Source of the DNA: Methylomonas methanica | Lineage (GTDB): Bacteria; Pseudomonadota; Gammaproteobacteria; Methylococcales; Methylomonadaceae | Length of the DNA stretch: 64,000 bases | NCBI RefSeq assembly: GCF_001644035.1 | Contig: NZ_LUUG01000093.1 | Coordinates: 62,001-126,000 of the forward strand | Direction of reading: 5' to 3' | Part shown: positions 9,044 through 20,100 of the stretch, piece by piece | How positions within the stretch are numbered: position 1 is the first letter of the stretch | Layout: the number at the start of each line of letters is the position of its first letter | Notes under the pieces: model-generated | Database searches by the model: none | What the model saw: only the letters and a program-made list of their open reading frames with translations | Told to the model about the DNA's origin: nothing | Made by a program: the position numbers and the translations under genes

Positions 9044-10738
9044 CTAGAATTGCGTATTGACGTCGATCTGCAACACATCGATACCCTGCGGCGCACCGGT
9101 AATAATATCGGCACTCAACCAGCGGCCGGTTAACCAGACATTTTTCATCAAGCCGTAGTTACCGCCGATAAACCAGCCTTTGCTGTTGGTGCCGCCGAGG
9201 TGGAAGTCAGAATCGGTGAAAGCGTCCAATACCGCATCGCGCTCAACATACTTATACGCGGCAAACACATTCCAATGCCCGGCCACTTCGGCACGTGGCC
9301 AGCCGAAATCCGCTCTGAACTGCCAGGCATTGGTTTTACCCTCCACCACAGTGCCATTAAGCATCCGGCTGACTGCGGCTTTATTAAAGCCGACGTTTTT
9401 GGCGTAGTCGCCGCTCAAGCGCAGACGATAAGGGGCAAACATGGCCATTTCGTAGGAAATATTGGCATTGACGATATTGTAATCGGACGCCAAGCCGACC
9501 ATCCCCGGATTGGAAGCCAAGGCGCCGGTGCCTTCTCGGCAGATCGACGCCAACGTATTGCCGCCCTGCATGAATTCGGGCCGCGAAGCAGTATTACCGC
9601 GCGTATTAAGATCGCAGGTGCCTAAAACACTGGTATTTTGTTTTGCTTCAACGTTGACATAATCGAAATAAGCCAGAGCTGCCTTTAAATTGTCTTGATT
9701 GATAAAGCCCCAATCTACCCCGACCTGACCACCGAACAACCATTTATCGCTGCTCAGTGCTGATTCTTGTAGTGGAAACGCCCCGGCTGTCGCATAAACG
9801 GAATGAGTATGGTCGTCGTTAGCCATCAAGCTGTCGGAACCGCCCAAACGGTGGCGAAAAGTGCCGGCAAAACCTTCGAAAGACAAATCCACGTCCCACA
9901 CCAATTCGCTACCGCCGGTAAACTCGCCGCCGCCGGTATACCAAGGATTCTTGATCCGGCCGCCCGACAAGGACAGCCATTTGAATTTGTTATCGTCGAC
10001 AGCATCGTATTGCAAATAAGCCCGGTCCACGGTGAAATCGTATTTCTGTCCGGTAAACCCCAAAGACTGGTTGGTGGATACCGGATCACGTTGATTACCC
10101 GTCGCCAAACGCACACCGGCTTTCATACCATCGGTAATCGCCGCGTCAATGCCTAAACGAAAGCGTTCGCGAAAATGTTGTCTGTCGGTAGTCGTATTCA
10201 AGAATTGATCAACACCCGCTGCGTTAAGACCGCCTCTTTCGTTAACCGCCTGCCAATCGATATAAGAATTGGCGATGTTTTCCTTGGCCATTAACTCATG
10301 CTGCGAACGCAAACGAATATCACCAGACAGCTTGAAACGCTTGGTCCATTCAGGCAACGCATTCGGCATACCCCATTGCTCGTTCTTGGCCTTTTGCATC
10401 ACATCGCCGACCACTTCTTCGCGTAACTCACTGCGCACCTGCTGACGAATCTCGTCTTTGACAAAATCCGGCACATAAGCCACGCGCACTTCATCGGCCG
10501 GCACCGCTTCCTTGGCACCGGAGGCCTTGGCTTCAGCCACCTGCTGGCCCGCTTCAACTTCGGCTTGTTTGATCATCTCGTTGGCAGCCTTATCGGTAAT
10601 CACCCCTTGTTTGACCAATTGTTTGATCAAATTAGTGGTGGTGTTGCGCAGTTTCAGCAACTCTTCCTTTTCTCCGGCCTGCACCGCACCGATCAGCCCG
10701 GATAGCGCCAGGGCCATCAGCTGTTTCTTATTCGCCAT
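9044..10738 (-). CDS. Putative outer-membrane porin with N-terminal coiled coil
   Basis: 564 residues. Signal peptide 1-22 (VQA|GE); a short helical region (about 25-85: LLKLRNTTTNLIKQLVKQGVI and AANEMIKQAEVEAGQQVAEA); then a β-barrel with strands such as RFKLSGDIRLRSQHEL, FRLGIDAAITDGMKAGVRLA and GWFIGGNYGLMKNVWLTGRW, ending in a C-terminal aromatic (TQF), the usual signal for barrel insertion. It matches the Porin_5-type 'putative porin' family. It lies in one operon with TonB, ExbD and an ExbB-type channel but shows no plug domain or TonB box of a TonB-dependent receptor. Substrate unknown. Confidence 0.8.
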   Translation of the reverse strand: MANKKQLMALALSGLIGAVQAGEKEELLKLRNTTTNLIKQLVKQGVITDKAANEMIKQAEVEAGQQVAEAKASGAKEAVPADEVRVAYVPDFVKDEIRQQVRSELREEVVGDVMQKAKNEQWGMPNALPEWTKRFKLSGDIRLRSQHELMAKENIANSYIDWQAVNERGGLNAAGVDQFLNTTTDRQHFRERFRLGIDAAITDGMKAGVRLATGNQRDPVSTNQSLGFTGQKYDFTVDRAYLQYDAVDDNKFKWLSLSGGRIKNPWYTGGGEFTGGSELVWDVDLSFEGFAGTFRHRLGGSDSLMANDDHTHSVYATAGAFPLQESALSSDKWLFGGQVGVDWGFINQDNLKAALAYFDYVNVEAKQNTSVLGTCDLNTRGNTASRPEFMQGGNTLASICREGTGALASNPGMVGLASDYNIVNANISYEMAMFAPYRLRLSGDYAKNVGFNKAAVSRMLNGTVVEGKTNAWQFRADFGWPRAEVAGHWNVFAAYKYVERDAVLDAFTDSDFHLGGTNSKGWFIGGNYGLMKNVWLTGRWLSADIITGAPQGIDVLQIDVNTQF

Positions 10739-10755
10739 TGTTCTACCTGTTTATA

Positions 10756-11418
10756 TTAAATACGTGATGAAATCTTCAGCTTGATCGGCTGCTGCATGCC
10801 TGGCGGCGGCGCCTCGGCTACTCGGTCGAACTTGTTCAATAAGCGGCCAAGCAATTCATCGATATCGGCATCGTTACTGCCTTTGGCTAATTCGACCCGT
10901 TCCACCGAGCCGTCGGCTTTCAGCCAGACTTTGACGATGGCGGTATAGCCTTTGCGGCGCAGTTCTTCGTGGCTGCTTAATAAATTGAGAATGCCGTTTT
11001 TCACCAAGCCGCCGTACCAGGCGTAAGGATTGCCGGTACCGCCGCCAAATAGACCCGTGCCACCTTTACGGGCAGCCAATCCGAAACCGTCCGAACCCGC
11101 CGTGCCTTCGGCATCCAAACCCAAATCGCGGGGCGGGGCTTCATCCGGAGGCGTTTCCGGCATCGGTTCCGGCTCGGGTTCAGGCTGTTCGATTTTTTCC
11201 TTGATTTCCGGCTCGGGTGGCTTTTCCACTTTCGGTGGCGGGGGTGGTGGAGGCGGTGGTTTCATCAACGTAATCGGTTGAATTTTTTTCTCGCTTTTCG
11301 CCGGTTTTTTATCGATGAAATCCATGATGATTTTCACCACGTAAAAAATCGCTAACGCAGCCAGCAAGCCACCGATAATTCTCGGGATATACACCCGTAA
11401 GTGTTTCTTTTCGGACAT
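10756..11418 (-). CDS. TonB-like energy transducer
   Basis: 220 residues: a short cytoplasmic N-terminus, one membrane helix at about 11-32, then a long proline/glutamate spacer (nine consecutive prolines, then PEPEIKEK and PEPEPEPMPETPP) that would cross the periplasm. The C-terminal domain contains the GYTAIVKVWLKADGSVERVELAKGS-type strand pattern of TonB. It lies between ExbD (12 bases upstream) and the porin (17 bases downstream). It should pass proton-motive force from the ExbB/ExbD-type complex to an outer-membrane partner, here apparently the porin or a distant receptor. Confidence 0.8.
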   Translation of the reverse strand: MSEKKHLRVYIPRIIGGLLAALAIFYVVKIIMDFIDKKPAKSEKKIQPITLMKPPPPPPPPPKVEKPPEPEIKEKIEQPEPEPEPMPETPPDEAPPRDLGLDAEGTAGSDGFGLAARKGGTGLFGGGTGNPYAWYGGLVKNGILNLLSSHEELRRKGYTAIVKVWLKADGSVERVELAKGSNDADIDELLGRLLNKFDRVAEAPPPGMQQPIKLKISSRI

Positions 11419-11430
11419 GGTTGAATGGCG

Positions 11431-11835
11431 CTATTTGACAAGACTTTGCGTCACCAAACCAACCTGGGTAATTTCCAGCTTGCCCAGCAACGCTAAAATA
11501 TCCACCACGCTTTGATACTGCACCGTGGCATCACCTTTCACCACTACCGGCAGCTCCGGGTTAGCCGCCTTGTATTGCAGCAAAGTCGATTCCAGTTGTT
11601 CCATCGTTACCGGAAAAGTATCCAGAAAAATGGTGCCGTCGGCGGTGACGGTAATGGCTTTGGTTTGTGGCTTGGCCAAGCTGGGCGTATTGCTGGCCTT
11701 GGGTAGATTGACTTGCACACCCTGCACGGCCGCCGTGGTCATTAAAATAAACACCACCAACAGCACGTACGCCAAATCCAGCATCGGCGTGACGTTGATT
11801 TCGTCATACGCGGCGTTTTCTTCTTGAACTTTCAT
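11431..11835 (-). CDS. exbD: ExbD/TolR-type biopolymer transport protein
   Basis: 134 residues from ATG 11835, with AAGAGAA about 8 bases upstream; a longer open frame to 11904 has no such site and enters the intergenic repeat. The N-terminus reads DEINVTPMLDLAYVLLVVFILM, with the conserved membrane-embedded Asp of ExbD/TolR proton channels, and a periplasmic domain follows (VVVKGDATVQYQSVVDILALL). Together with the ExbB-type gene upstream and TonB downstream it forms a proton-driven motor. The gap to the ExbB gene holds a palindromic repeat. Confidence 0.88.
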   Translation of the reverse strand: MKVQEENAAYDEINVTPMLDLAYVLLVVFILMTTAAVQGVQVNLPKASNTPSLAKPQTKAITVTADGTIFLDTFPVTMEQLESTLLQYKAANPELPVVVKGDATVQYQSVVDILALLGKLEITQVGLVTQSLVK

Positions 11836-11867
11836 TGAATATTCTCTTGACCTACAGATCAGGTTTC

Positions 11868-11955
11868 GTAGGTCGGGTTCGCTCGATCGAGCGCTAACCG
11901 ACACCTCGAAGCCAACATGTCGGGTTACGGCTGACGCCTAACCAACCCGACCTAC
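11868..11955. repeat. Intergenic palindromic repeat, GTAGGTCGGGTT ends
   Basis: Inverted ends GTAGGTCGGGTT (11868-11879) and AACCCGACCTAC (11944-11955) enclose about 64 bases with further partial symmetry (TCGATCGA). It sits between the ExbB-type and ExbD genes. The ends resemble those of the element at 35180-35252 (GTAGGTTGGGC), which suggests a dispersed REP/MITE-like family. Confidence 0.7.
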
Positions 11956-11967
11956 ATTTTTTTCAAA

Positions 11968-13755
11968 TTAGCTATGCTGCTCTGCCAATTTGGCAACGAA
12001 CTCGTCGACGAACACGTGCATATCGGCGGTCACCATCTTGATCTGGCTACCCAGATAGTTGTAACCAAACAATGCCGGAATCGCCACGGCCAGACCAGCC
12101 ACCGTCGCCACCAAGGCCGCCGCGATACCCGGCGCAATGGCGTTGACGTTCACCTCACCACTGGCAGCGATAGCCGCAAACGTGATCATTACCCCGACCA
12201 CGGTACCCAGCAAACCCAGGAAAGGACCGCCGGAAATCGCGATAGTCAGCAACACCATTTGCGAATTCAGTTTTTGCAACTCCCTTACCAGCACGCCATC
12301 CATGGAGGCCTTAACCGCATTCAAGCCTTGCGCAGACAACAAATGATCAGCAGCATCAGCGCCCACCCCTTTGGGCAGACGTTTGTTCATTTCCTGCACG
12401 CCGACGTGATAAATCCGGTAGATGGATGAGCCGGCAAAGGCGGCATGATTACCGGTCAAAGACAATAACAACGGCGATGCGTCGAAATCTTCCTGACCTT
12501 CCTCGTCCTGATGATCCAAATTGGTAATATTTGCAGCCCCTAAACGGCTGAAGGCTTCTTCAAACTTTTTGTTTTCACTGCGGGTACGGCTTAACACAAC
12601 ACCCTTGCTGATCATTACCAGGGTACTGATCACAAACATCACGCCCAGGATACCGATGATGACCCAACCGTCGATGGTGACGTTGTTCAGCGTCGATACC
12701 AAATACGATTCGCCGCCGCCTTCGCTGTCCGGCGTACTGTCTTCGCCGTAGTTCAACAAGGCCGAAGATTGGCCCTGCATCATGGCCGAAAATTGCAGAT
12801 AGTTCTGATCGCGGGCGACCTTGGCGATGCCGAATTCGTCTATCGCGCCGACAAAACCGCGCGAACCGTCCACCGCCGCGCCGATACTAATATCGCCCAG
12901 TAATGCCGGGACGCTGGCAGGCAAGATGCCGACCGCTTTGCCATCGACATACAAGGTAAAACCGTCTTTGCTACCGGCCACCGCCAAGTGTTGCCAAGCC
13001 GCCAAATTCAGATCGACCGGGCTCACCAATTCCTTACGATTAACCTCCAAAACCGGCGTTTGTCCTCTAACAGATAAAATCAGGCTATCGCGTTGAAACA
13101 CCACGCCATTGCTTTGCGCCTGATCGATTTTCACCCAGCCGGAAACCGTCCAACCAAACTCGACCGCCATTTGAATCGCCGGCGTTGCGGTGATACGTAT
13201 GGATTGACTGCCGTCGAAGCCGCCCGCCGCGCCAGCCGCGCCGCCTTCCACCACCGTTTGCGTCGCAGTAGCCGGTTGATTGGCATACGCGGTGGCATCC
13301 TTAACCGGACCGGCTTCAAAGTGATAGGCAAGCGCTTGCGCCACATCAAAAATGCCGGGCGCATCCTGGCCGTCCAAAGCCTTGGGATTGCCGTAATACA
13401 TCCAGAACATCGGCTCGTCGGCCGTCACAATATCCTTGGGCAGTTTCACCCAAATCAAAGCCATTTCATTAAGCGTGTCGATTTTCTCGATATAAAACTT
13501 CAACGGGGTTTTGTCGTCGCCGGCCATGAAGCGCAAATCCTTGCCGTTCTCGCCCAAATCGGCGAAAAAACTGAAATTACCGGTATGCAGACGCACCAAC
13601 ACCAAACCTTCCGCCACCGGCTTGACGCCGGCTTGCTGCAACTGCTGGGCGTCGATGGTTATTTTCTTTCTATATCCCCATTCATCGTTCCACCAGGCTT
13701 GTGCCAGGCCGGGCATCATCAACAGGGTGATCACTAAAAAACCGATTCGTATCAT
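11968..13755 (-). CDS. ExbB/TolQ-type proton channel fused to DUF2341 and LamG-like domains
   Basis: 595 residues from ATG 13755; this start gives a signal peptide (IRIGFLVITLLMMPGLAQA) and has GAGAG upstream, whereas a longer frame to 13896 adds unrelated sequence. Order: DUF2341 (about 55-140; WWNDEWGYRKKITID, FWMYYGNPKA), a LamG/concanavalin-like domain (about 145-320; DGSQSIRITAT, FTLYVDGKAVG, GFVGAIDEFGIAK), a membrane helix near 365-390, then the MotA/TolQ/ExbB channel with two more helices (about 480-590; GGPFLGLLGTVVGVMITFAAIA and ALVATVAGLAVAIPALFGYN). It heads the operon with exbD and tonB. The periplasmic front part could bind a glycan or protein. Confidence 0.85.
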   Translation of the reverse strand: MIRIGFLVITLLMMPGLAQAWWNDEWGYRKKITIDAQQLQQAGVKPVAEGLVLVRLHTGNFSFFADLGENGKDLRFMAGDDKTPLKFYIEKIDTLNEMALIWVKLPKDIVTADEPMFWMYYGNPKALDGQDAPGIFDVAQALAYHFEAGPVKDATAYANQPATATQTVVEGGAAGAAGGFDGSQSIRITATPAIQMAVEFGWTVSGWVKIDQAQSNGVVFQRDSLILSVRGQTPVLEVNRKELVSPVDLNLAAWQHLAVAGSKDGFTLYVDGKAVGILPASVPALLGDISIGAAVDGSRGFVGAIDEFGIAKVARDQNYLQFSAMMQGQSSALLNYGEDSTPDSEGGGESYLVSTLNNVTIDGWVIIGILGVMFVISTLVMISKGVVLSRTRSENKKFEEAFSRLGAANITNLDHQDEEGQEDFDASPLLLSLTGNHAAFAGSSIYRIYHVGVQEMNKRLPKGVGADAADHLLSAQGLNAVKASMDGVLVRELQKLNSQMVLLTIAISGGPFLGLLGTVVGVMITFAAIAASGEVNVNAIAPGIAAALVATVAGLAVAIPALFGYNYLGSQIKMVTADMHVFVDEFVAKLAEQHS

Positions 13756-14106
13756 GCTTACTCTCAGATCAAAATTTATACGGCAATTATCACAAGGGTT
13801 TTTTACATGATTATGACGACGATACACTGATCGAAAAATTCGTATCAATTGCTCAGCGACACTGAGTTTGCCGGCCTTGCGACACTCGTTGAGCACACCG
13901 AAATTTATGAATTTCGGTGCCCAGGTCTTGACCTAAAAACAACAATAGAAAAGTCCCGTTCTTCCTGAACCTGTCGAAGGACGAGCGCGATTCTTGAATC
14001 GCCTTTTGAATAGGTGTGTTGAAGGCCGTTCATACTTCGACCCTGCTCAGCACGAACGACCTTCAACACCGGCCAACTGTTATTTTTAGAATTAAAGATC
14101 CACAGC
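13756..14106. other. Gene-free stretch with palindromic repeats
   Basis: About 350 bases without a supported gene between the ExbB-type operon and the adhesin end. It contains a hairpin at 13896-13919 (CACCGAAAT / ATTTCGGTG) and the inverted repeat listed at 14016-14069. A likely promoter for the ExbB operon lies in the AT-rich part near 13760-13830, but I cannot fix its boxes. Confidence 0.5.
14016..14069. repeat. Inverted repeat with GTGTTGAAGG ends
   Basis: Left arm GTGTTGAAGGCCGTTCA and right arm TGAAC-type complement ending CCTTCAACAC match at 15 of 17 positions around a short spacer that includes CTTCGACCCTGCTCAGC. This is the look of a dispersed intergenic palindrome. Confidence 0.6.
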
Positions 14107-14139
14107 CTAATTTGCTTGGCACATAGCCAAGCAAATTAG
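14107..14139 (-). terminator. Terminator hairpin of the adhesin gene
   Basis: A perfect 14-bp stem (CTAATTTGCTTGGC / GCCAAGCAAATTAG) with a 5-base loop, 34 bases past the adhesin stop on the minus strand. There is no long T-run after it. Confidence 0.6.
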
Positions 14140-14172
14140 AAACAGCGAATTGGATTCACGAAGTTTTAACGA

Positions 14173-17100
14173 CTATTCACCAAAACCCAAAATATCCACG
14201 CTCAAGATACCCAAGGTGTTGGTCGCGGCCTTGGCCATTTTTTCCGCGGCTTCCTTGCCGACGCTGCCGGTGCTATCCAGCGATTTACCGACCGCCGCCG
14301 CCACGTTGCTGACCCCGGTCAAACCGGCCGCGACACTGCCGGTCGCAGCCACCGGCACACCCACGGCAGAACCGCCGATATCGATATTATCGGCGCCGAC
14401 GATGGCGGTTGCCGCCAGCGTGATGTTATTGCCTTTAATGCCCGCTTCACCGGCGTCGATGATGCCGCGCGGCGCGAATAACAACACATCGCCTGCTCCC
14501 ACCGTTCTGATACCGCCACCCTGTAACACCGGCGAAACTTCCAGCACCGGCATACCCGCCGCATCGTAACTGACTTTAAGCGGCGGAGCCGCCAACGCGG
14601 TTTGCGCGCTACGACCGGCATCGACATCACCCTCGAAGGAGCCGCCCATAATATCGTCGTTACCCAAGGTGACCACCCGCTGGATGTTTACGTCGATGTC
14701 GTTGCGGGCCAGCAGATTGGCGTCGCCCTGCTTTTTCACGATCACGCCCAACTCATCGTCCCCCTTCGCCAAGCCAATATCGGCGGTCGCCAAGCCCACG
14801 GTGATGCCGCCGTTGGGGGCAAACAGATTGGCATCGCCGCCGTCCTTGGTTTGTATCGAACTCAAAAACAGCGAAATATTGCCCAGCTTGGGCCTGACCA
14901 GTTCGCGGGCGTCATCTTTCTCGCGGTCGCTAGCACTGGCAAAGGTTTTACCCTGCCGCGCCAACTCCGCGTCGATTTTTTGCTGTAACGCGGCATTCAG
15001 ACTGTTCAAGATATCGCTGGCGCTGGTATCGGCGTTGACCACTATACCGTTCGCAGCATCAACGCTGTAATCGCTATTACCCGCCAATAAGGTGGTACCG
15101 GGGAATAGCGACTCGATGGTAACCAGCAATTTTAGCTCGGCCAAATCCTGAGCCTGTTTGGTTGTAGCTTTGGCCAGCGTAGTGGCATTGGCTTTCACTT
15201 CCTGCAAAAACACACCTTGCACCGTACTCAACAGCTTGCGGTCCAGCCGGGCCTTATCCACGGTGGATAGCCCGCTAAATGCCAGTTTGGCCGAGTCGAC
15301 GTTTAACGACGAGTCGCCGGTAATGCCGCGCATTTCCTGCACGAACAGATTGAGGTAACGCTGATTTTCAAGGGCGTATTTGCCCGAATTGGTCATAAAC
15401 CCTTCGGCAAAGCCATTGCTGTTCAGCGCACCGCCAGCCAATCCGGCAATCACGGTAATGTTGGCACCGTCATCCGCCAGCGCGGCGTTGGATTGATCGC
15501 CCGAAGAAGTAATGCCGATAGACGATCCCAAATTCACATCCCGGCCCGCCAGCGCGGTTAGTTGTCCGGGACCGGCCACGTCTATGCCTTGATCGGCTTC
15601 GATAATATTGCCGGTGTCTGGGTGAATATTGATGGTGTAACGAATATCCCGGCCGGCATTAAAGATACTAACCGCGTCTGCGTTGTTATGTTGAATGTTG
15701 AACGTGGCGCGGACAATATCCTTACCGGCGCTAACTTCGGCCGGCTTGGCCAATACAAACACCATGTCGTCGTCGATACGGCCGATATTGCCGGTGCCGG
15801 TGCTAATCAACACCGGATTTGGATCATTGGCGTGCAGCGGCGTGCTGGCATGTATCGCGGTAGGCGACTGCGGTTGTTGAATATCCAAAACCTTCAACAC
15901 ATTGTCCAAGTCGGTTAAAGAGGTCCCGACGAAGGGCAGGGCCGCGCTCGGTAGTGCAGTGGGTTCCGCATCGCTCAATATAATCCGGGGGTTACCCTTG
16001 CCGGTTAAATTCTTAGCGGCGAATAACTCCAAACCACCTTGCGCCGAGGGATACAAGGTGAAGCTCTTGTCCACGGCAATATTGCCGTTCAGTGCGTAGG
16101 CTTGTAGGCCGGCGGGATAAACCAAAAAGCCTTCGGAAATATTGGTATTGGTAGCCTTCTTCAAACTGGCGATGTCGTTTTCCAAGGTAAGATCGCCGGA
16201 GAGCGTGGTCAATGTCACATTGCTGTCGGTACTGTAGCGGAAAAACCGATTCGATGAAGCATTGATCAAATCCACTGAATCCGGCAAGGTCACGAACATC
16301 GGGTCGACAATCGCTTCCAGGGCCATGGACTTGCCGGCGACTACATTGAACTGCGCATCACCCAAGGCCAATATCGGATTCAGCCCTTTGTTGGTACCGG
16401 CTTTCAGCGATCCGTGCGCATAAATATCCGCCGCACCGCCGTCCACATAAAACACCCCGCCGGCGATATCGCCACCCGCCTGCAATTGCAGATTACCGCC
16501 GCCGTTCAATTCGACCACATTGGTCTTAAACGTGATAACAGTGGCATCCGCCACCGGCGTATCCCTTTCGCCTACCTGTTTACCGGTAGTGGGGATCATC
16601 ACCGACAGGTCTTCGACATTTCCGCCCGCGCTGATGCTGACATTACCGCCGCCGAAGGCTGTTACGCTTTGCTGATGCTGACGGGAAAAGCCGCTTGAGT
16701 CGCTGATACCCAAGGCCACGCCCCAGGCTGTCGGACGTTCCGAGTTGAATTCCGTACTGTGCTGATTGCTATTGGACCAGTCACCGGTGCGCACCAACGC
16801 ATCGCTGAGTAATTGCGAGCTAGGTTTGGCATCGATATCGCGTCCGACCTGAATGCTGATATCGCCGCCATCCAAGGGATATTCGGCGTAGAACAGCGCG
16901 GCCAAATCCGGTCCGCCGCTACCCCAGCGTTTGGCGTCATCGGCATCCGCCCGGCCCGCTGTATAGATCGCAGAGTTTTGATTGCCGTAAACCAGATCGC
17001 GCGCCGCGCGAATCTCAATATCGCCGGTACCGGTCCGCACGCTGACATCGTTGGCTAAACTGACGTCGCCGCTACCGGCACTCGTCAACAGACTGGCAGA

Positions 17101-20100
17101 GGCCAGCACCGCCATCGCATTCGCGGAATTCAAATCAGCGCCGCCGATCAGTTGGTAACTCCAAGAAGCACCGGTTTGCAAATAGTCGCTGACGTTGATC
17201 GGCCCAAAACTTGCGGAATTCAAAACGCCGGTGGAAAAGCCGTCGCTCAAATTGCCATTGATCAACAAATTACCTTTAGCTCTAAGCGTTAACACCCCAA
17301 CCAGATCGCTATTCGCGCCATAACGCCAGGCTTCTCCGCTATCGAGTTTTCCCAAGTCCCAGGTCTCGGCGACGGTCAAATTGCCGCTGCTGCGAACTTC
17401 GACGCCGGGGATGATGGTAAAACCCGCGCCAAAGCGGCTGTTAGCAACATTGGCCGCCGCCAAGTCGGCCATATAGGCCAGATTGTCGTTATGCATCGCC
17501 TGCTGTTCGGCGGCGGCGATACGGTTGTGGTTATAAATACGCGCGCCTTCAACAGTGACGTCGGTATCGCCAACGATAGTACCGGCGGCAATGGCTTTGA
17601 CGTTAATGTCCGCCAGACCGTCGCCATCGGTATCCTCGCGATCAGCGCGTAAATACACCTCGCCTGCCGCGCCGGCCCCAGCCGCTGCGACGTTGATGCG
17701 CGCGCCGGGCTGGATCTCAATGCCCGCGCCATCTGCCGTCACCCCATCGATAGACGACAAACTGACCTTGCCGCCGTTGCCATTCGCCGCTTGCGCGTTC
17801 GCCAGAATCAATGCCGAGCTATTCAGCGTCAGCAAATCTTCAGCTGCCAGCGTCACTGAACCGCCATTCGCTCCCGAGGCATCCAAAGTGCCGGCAATCC
17901 TGATATTGCCGGTATCGGCGCTCAGATTAATCGCATTGGCATTCACGGTTTGCGCCGCATCGACAACGATATCGCCGCTACGCGTTCTCAGTTCGACGGC
18001 ACCGCTAAACCCAGAGGCGGTAAACACCGCATTCAAAGCACTAAAGCCGCCGGCGCTCAAACTGCCGGTATCGATGGCGACCCGGCCACCGTTTGCCTTG
18101 CCAACGCCATGAGCATCGATAAAACCGTTGAATTGCACCTGACCGGCGCCGGCTTGCGCGGACAGTAAACCGGCAAGCATCTCGGCGTTAGCGGCGTTTA
18201 ACAACAGCTTGCTGCCGGCTTCGGTGCTGACATTGCCAAGCTGAGAACTCAGACTGATTTTGCCGCCGGACAGATTCACCGGCTTGCTCAGACCGGCATA
18301 AGCCACCGCGCCGGAGACATCGATCAGCGCATTACCGCCCAAGGTCACATTACCCTGCAAGGCATTCAAGGACACGTTACCGGTTTGATACAACAAGGCC
18401 GTGTTCAAACCAATGCTATCGGCTTCCAACACTAATTGCGCAGCTATGCCTTGGGTGCCGGCGGTTAGGGTCTGGCTACCGCCCGTGAGAGACAAGCCAT
18501 GACCGCTGGCATTAATGATGGTTTTGGCGCCGTTCTCGGCACTGACAAACGGCGTATTCACGCTGAGGTCGGCCAATGAATTTAAAGTGCTGTCGCCCTT
18601 GCCCAACATGCGCTCACTGGCATTAACATTGACCGCGGCAAAACCCGACAGCTGGAATTTACCTTGATCCAGCAGCAACTGTTGCACATTGATATTCAAT
18701 ACCCCGCTGCCGTCACCCGCCAAAGCACTACCCGTAGACTTGCTATTGGCAATACTCAGGGTTTTCGCGTTCAAAGACAGGGTTTTTCCGGCATTGGCTT
18801 TACCGGCCAGACCCAAGGCATCAATGCGTAAATCGCCGAATTGAAAAGGTTGACCCAGCGCATCAGTTTGCAACAATTCCCCAAACAAATTAACCATACC
18901 CCGGCTGCTCAACACCAACTCGTCAACGGCCAAGTGCGAGAGCTGATTATTATCCAGCGACAGGCCGTTCGTTACGCCGGCGGTCTCTCCGAGGTTGATG
19001 GTTTCCGCGCCCAGATATAAGGAACCGCCGGCCAGATTCAATTCGCCGGCCATTTTGGTCTGCCGTGTCGAGTCCAGCGCCACCGAACCCGCGCCGGCCG
19101 AAATTACCGCGCCGGCACTTATGTTTAGATCGCCTTTCAAGCCTTTAGCGCCGGTACGGTTGATCGTTGCCTGTTTGCCCGCCGACGCGCGCAGCAACGC
19201 CCCGTCGCCGTTCAGCTCAAGCACCGTATCGCTGTCGGTATCCGCGACCGCGCCGCTGGCTTCGATTTTGGCGCCCTGTTCAATGGTGACATTTTCGCTG
19301 GCGGCCAGCAAGGCCTCCGGCGCTTTCAAGGTAGTGTTTTCGGCTACCGTCACCGACTTGGCGATGACATCCAGCTTGGTGTGGCCGGTCGCTGCGTCAA
19401 AGCTTCTCACCGCACCCAGCAACAAGCTATCCACTCTAAATTTATCCAGGTCGCTAACTGACAATTCGACATCGTCGGTCGCAGCGGTAGCGCCCAAGGC
19501 CAATTTATCCGCCACGATATCAACCAAGCCGCCACGTCCGCCCTCGACCACATCAGCCACCACGGTGGGTAGCTCCAGACGGGTTTTGGCGTTTAGCACC
19601 AATTGTCCGGCATCTTGCGGCAGACGCGGAATCGCCAGTTCTTTGTTTACCGCCCTATCCGCGAAAAATTGGTTGGCCGAGCTGATGTTGTATTCGCTGC
19701 GGGTTTTCGCAATGCTGCCGGCTTCGACCACATACTCGGACCAATATTGGTCGCGGATGTCTGTTCCCGCGATAGTCCGGTAACCGCTGACGACAGACGC
19801 ACCATCGACTCGGGTTCTACTGGTGCCGGGAATTGCATTGGCGCTGCCGGCGACCGGCGACACCAAAAATGCATTCGGCAGCAAGGCGTACCGAGCCGGC
19901 AGTAAGGCATAGTAGCCGGCGGCAAGTCCGCTACCGGCACCGATGTAAATACTGTCGCCGGTTTTCAAACCGGATTCGGGAAACGATTTGGGGTCGAACG
20001 GCGAATAATCGGATACACCCGGTACCACCGCAAACCGTTGATCCGAATCCAGCACATCCAGCGAACCGCCGTCGCCTGGAATGAACTCAAAACCCAATAA

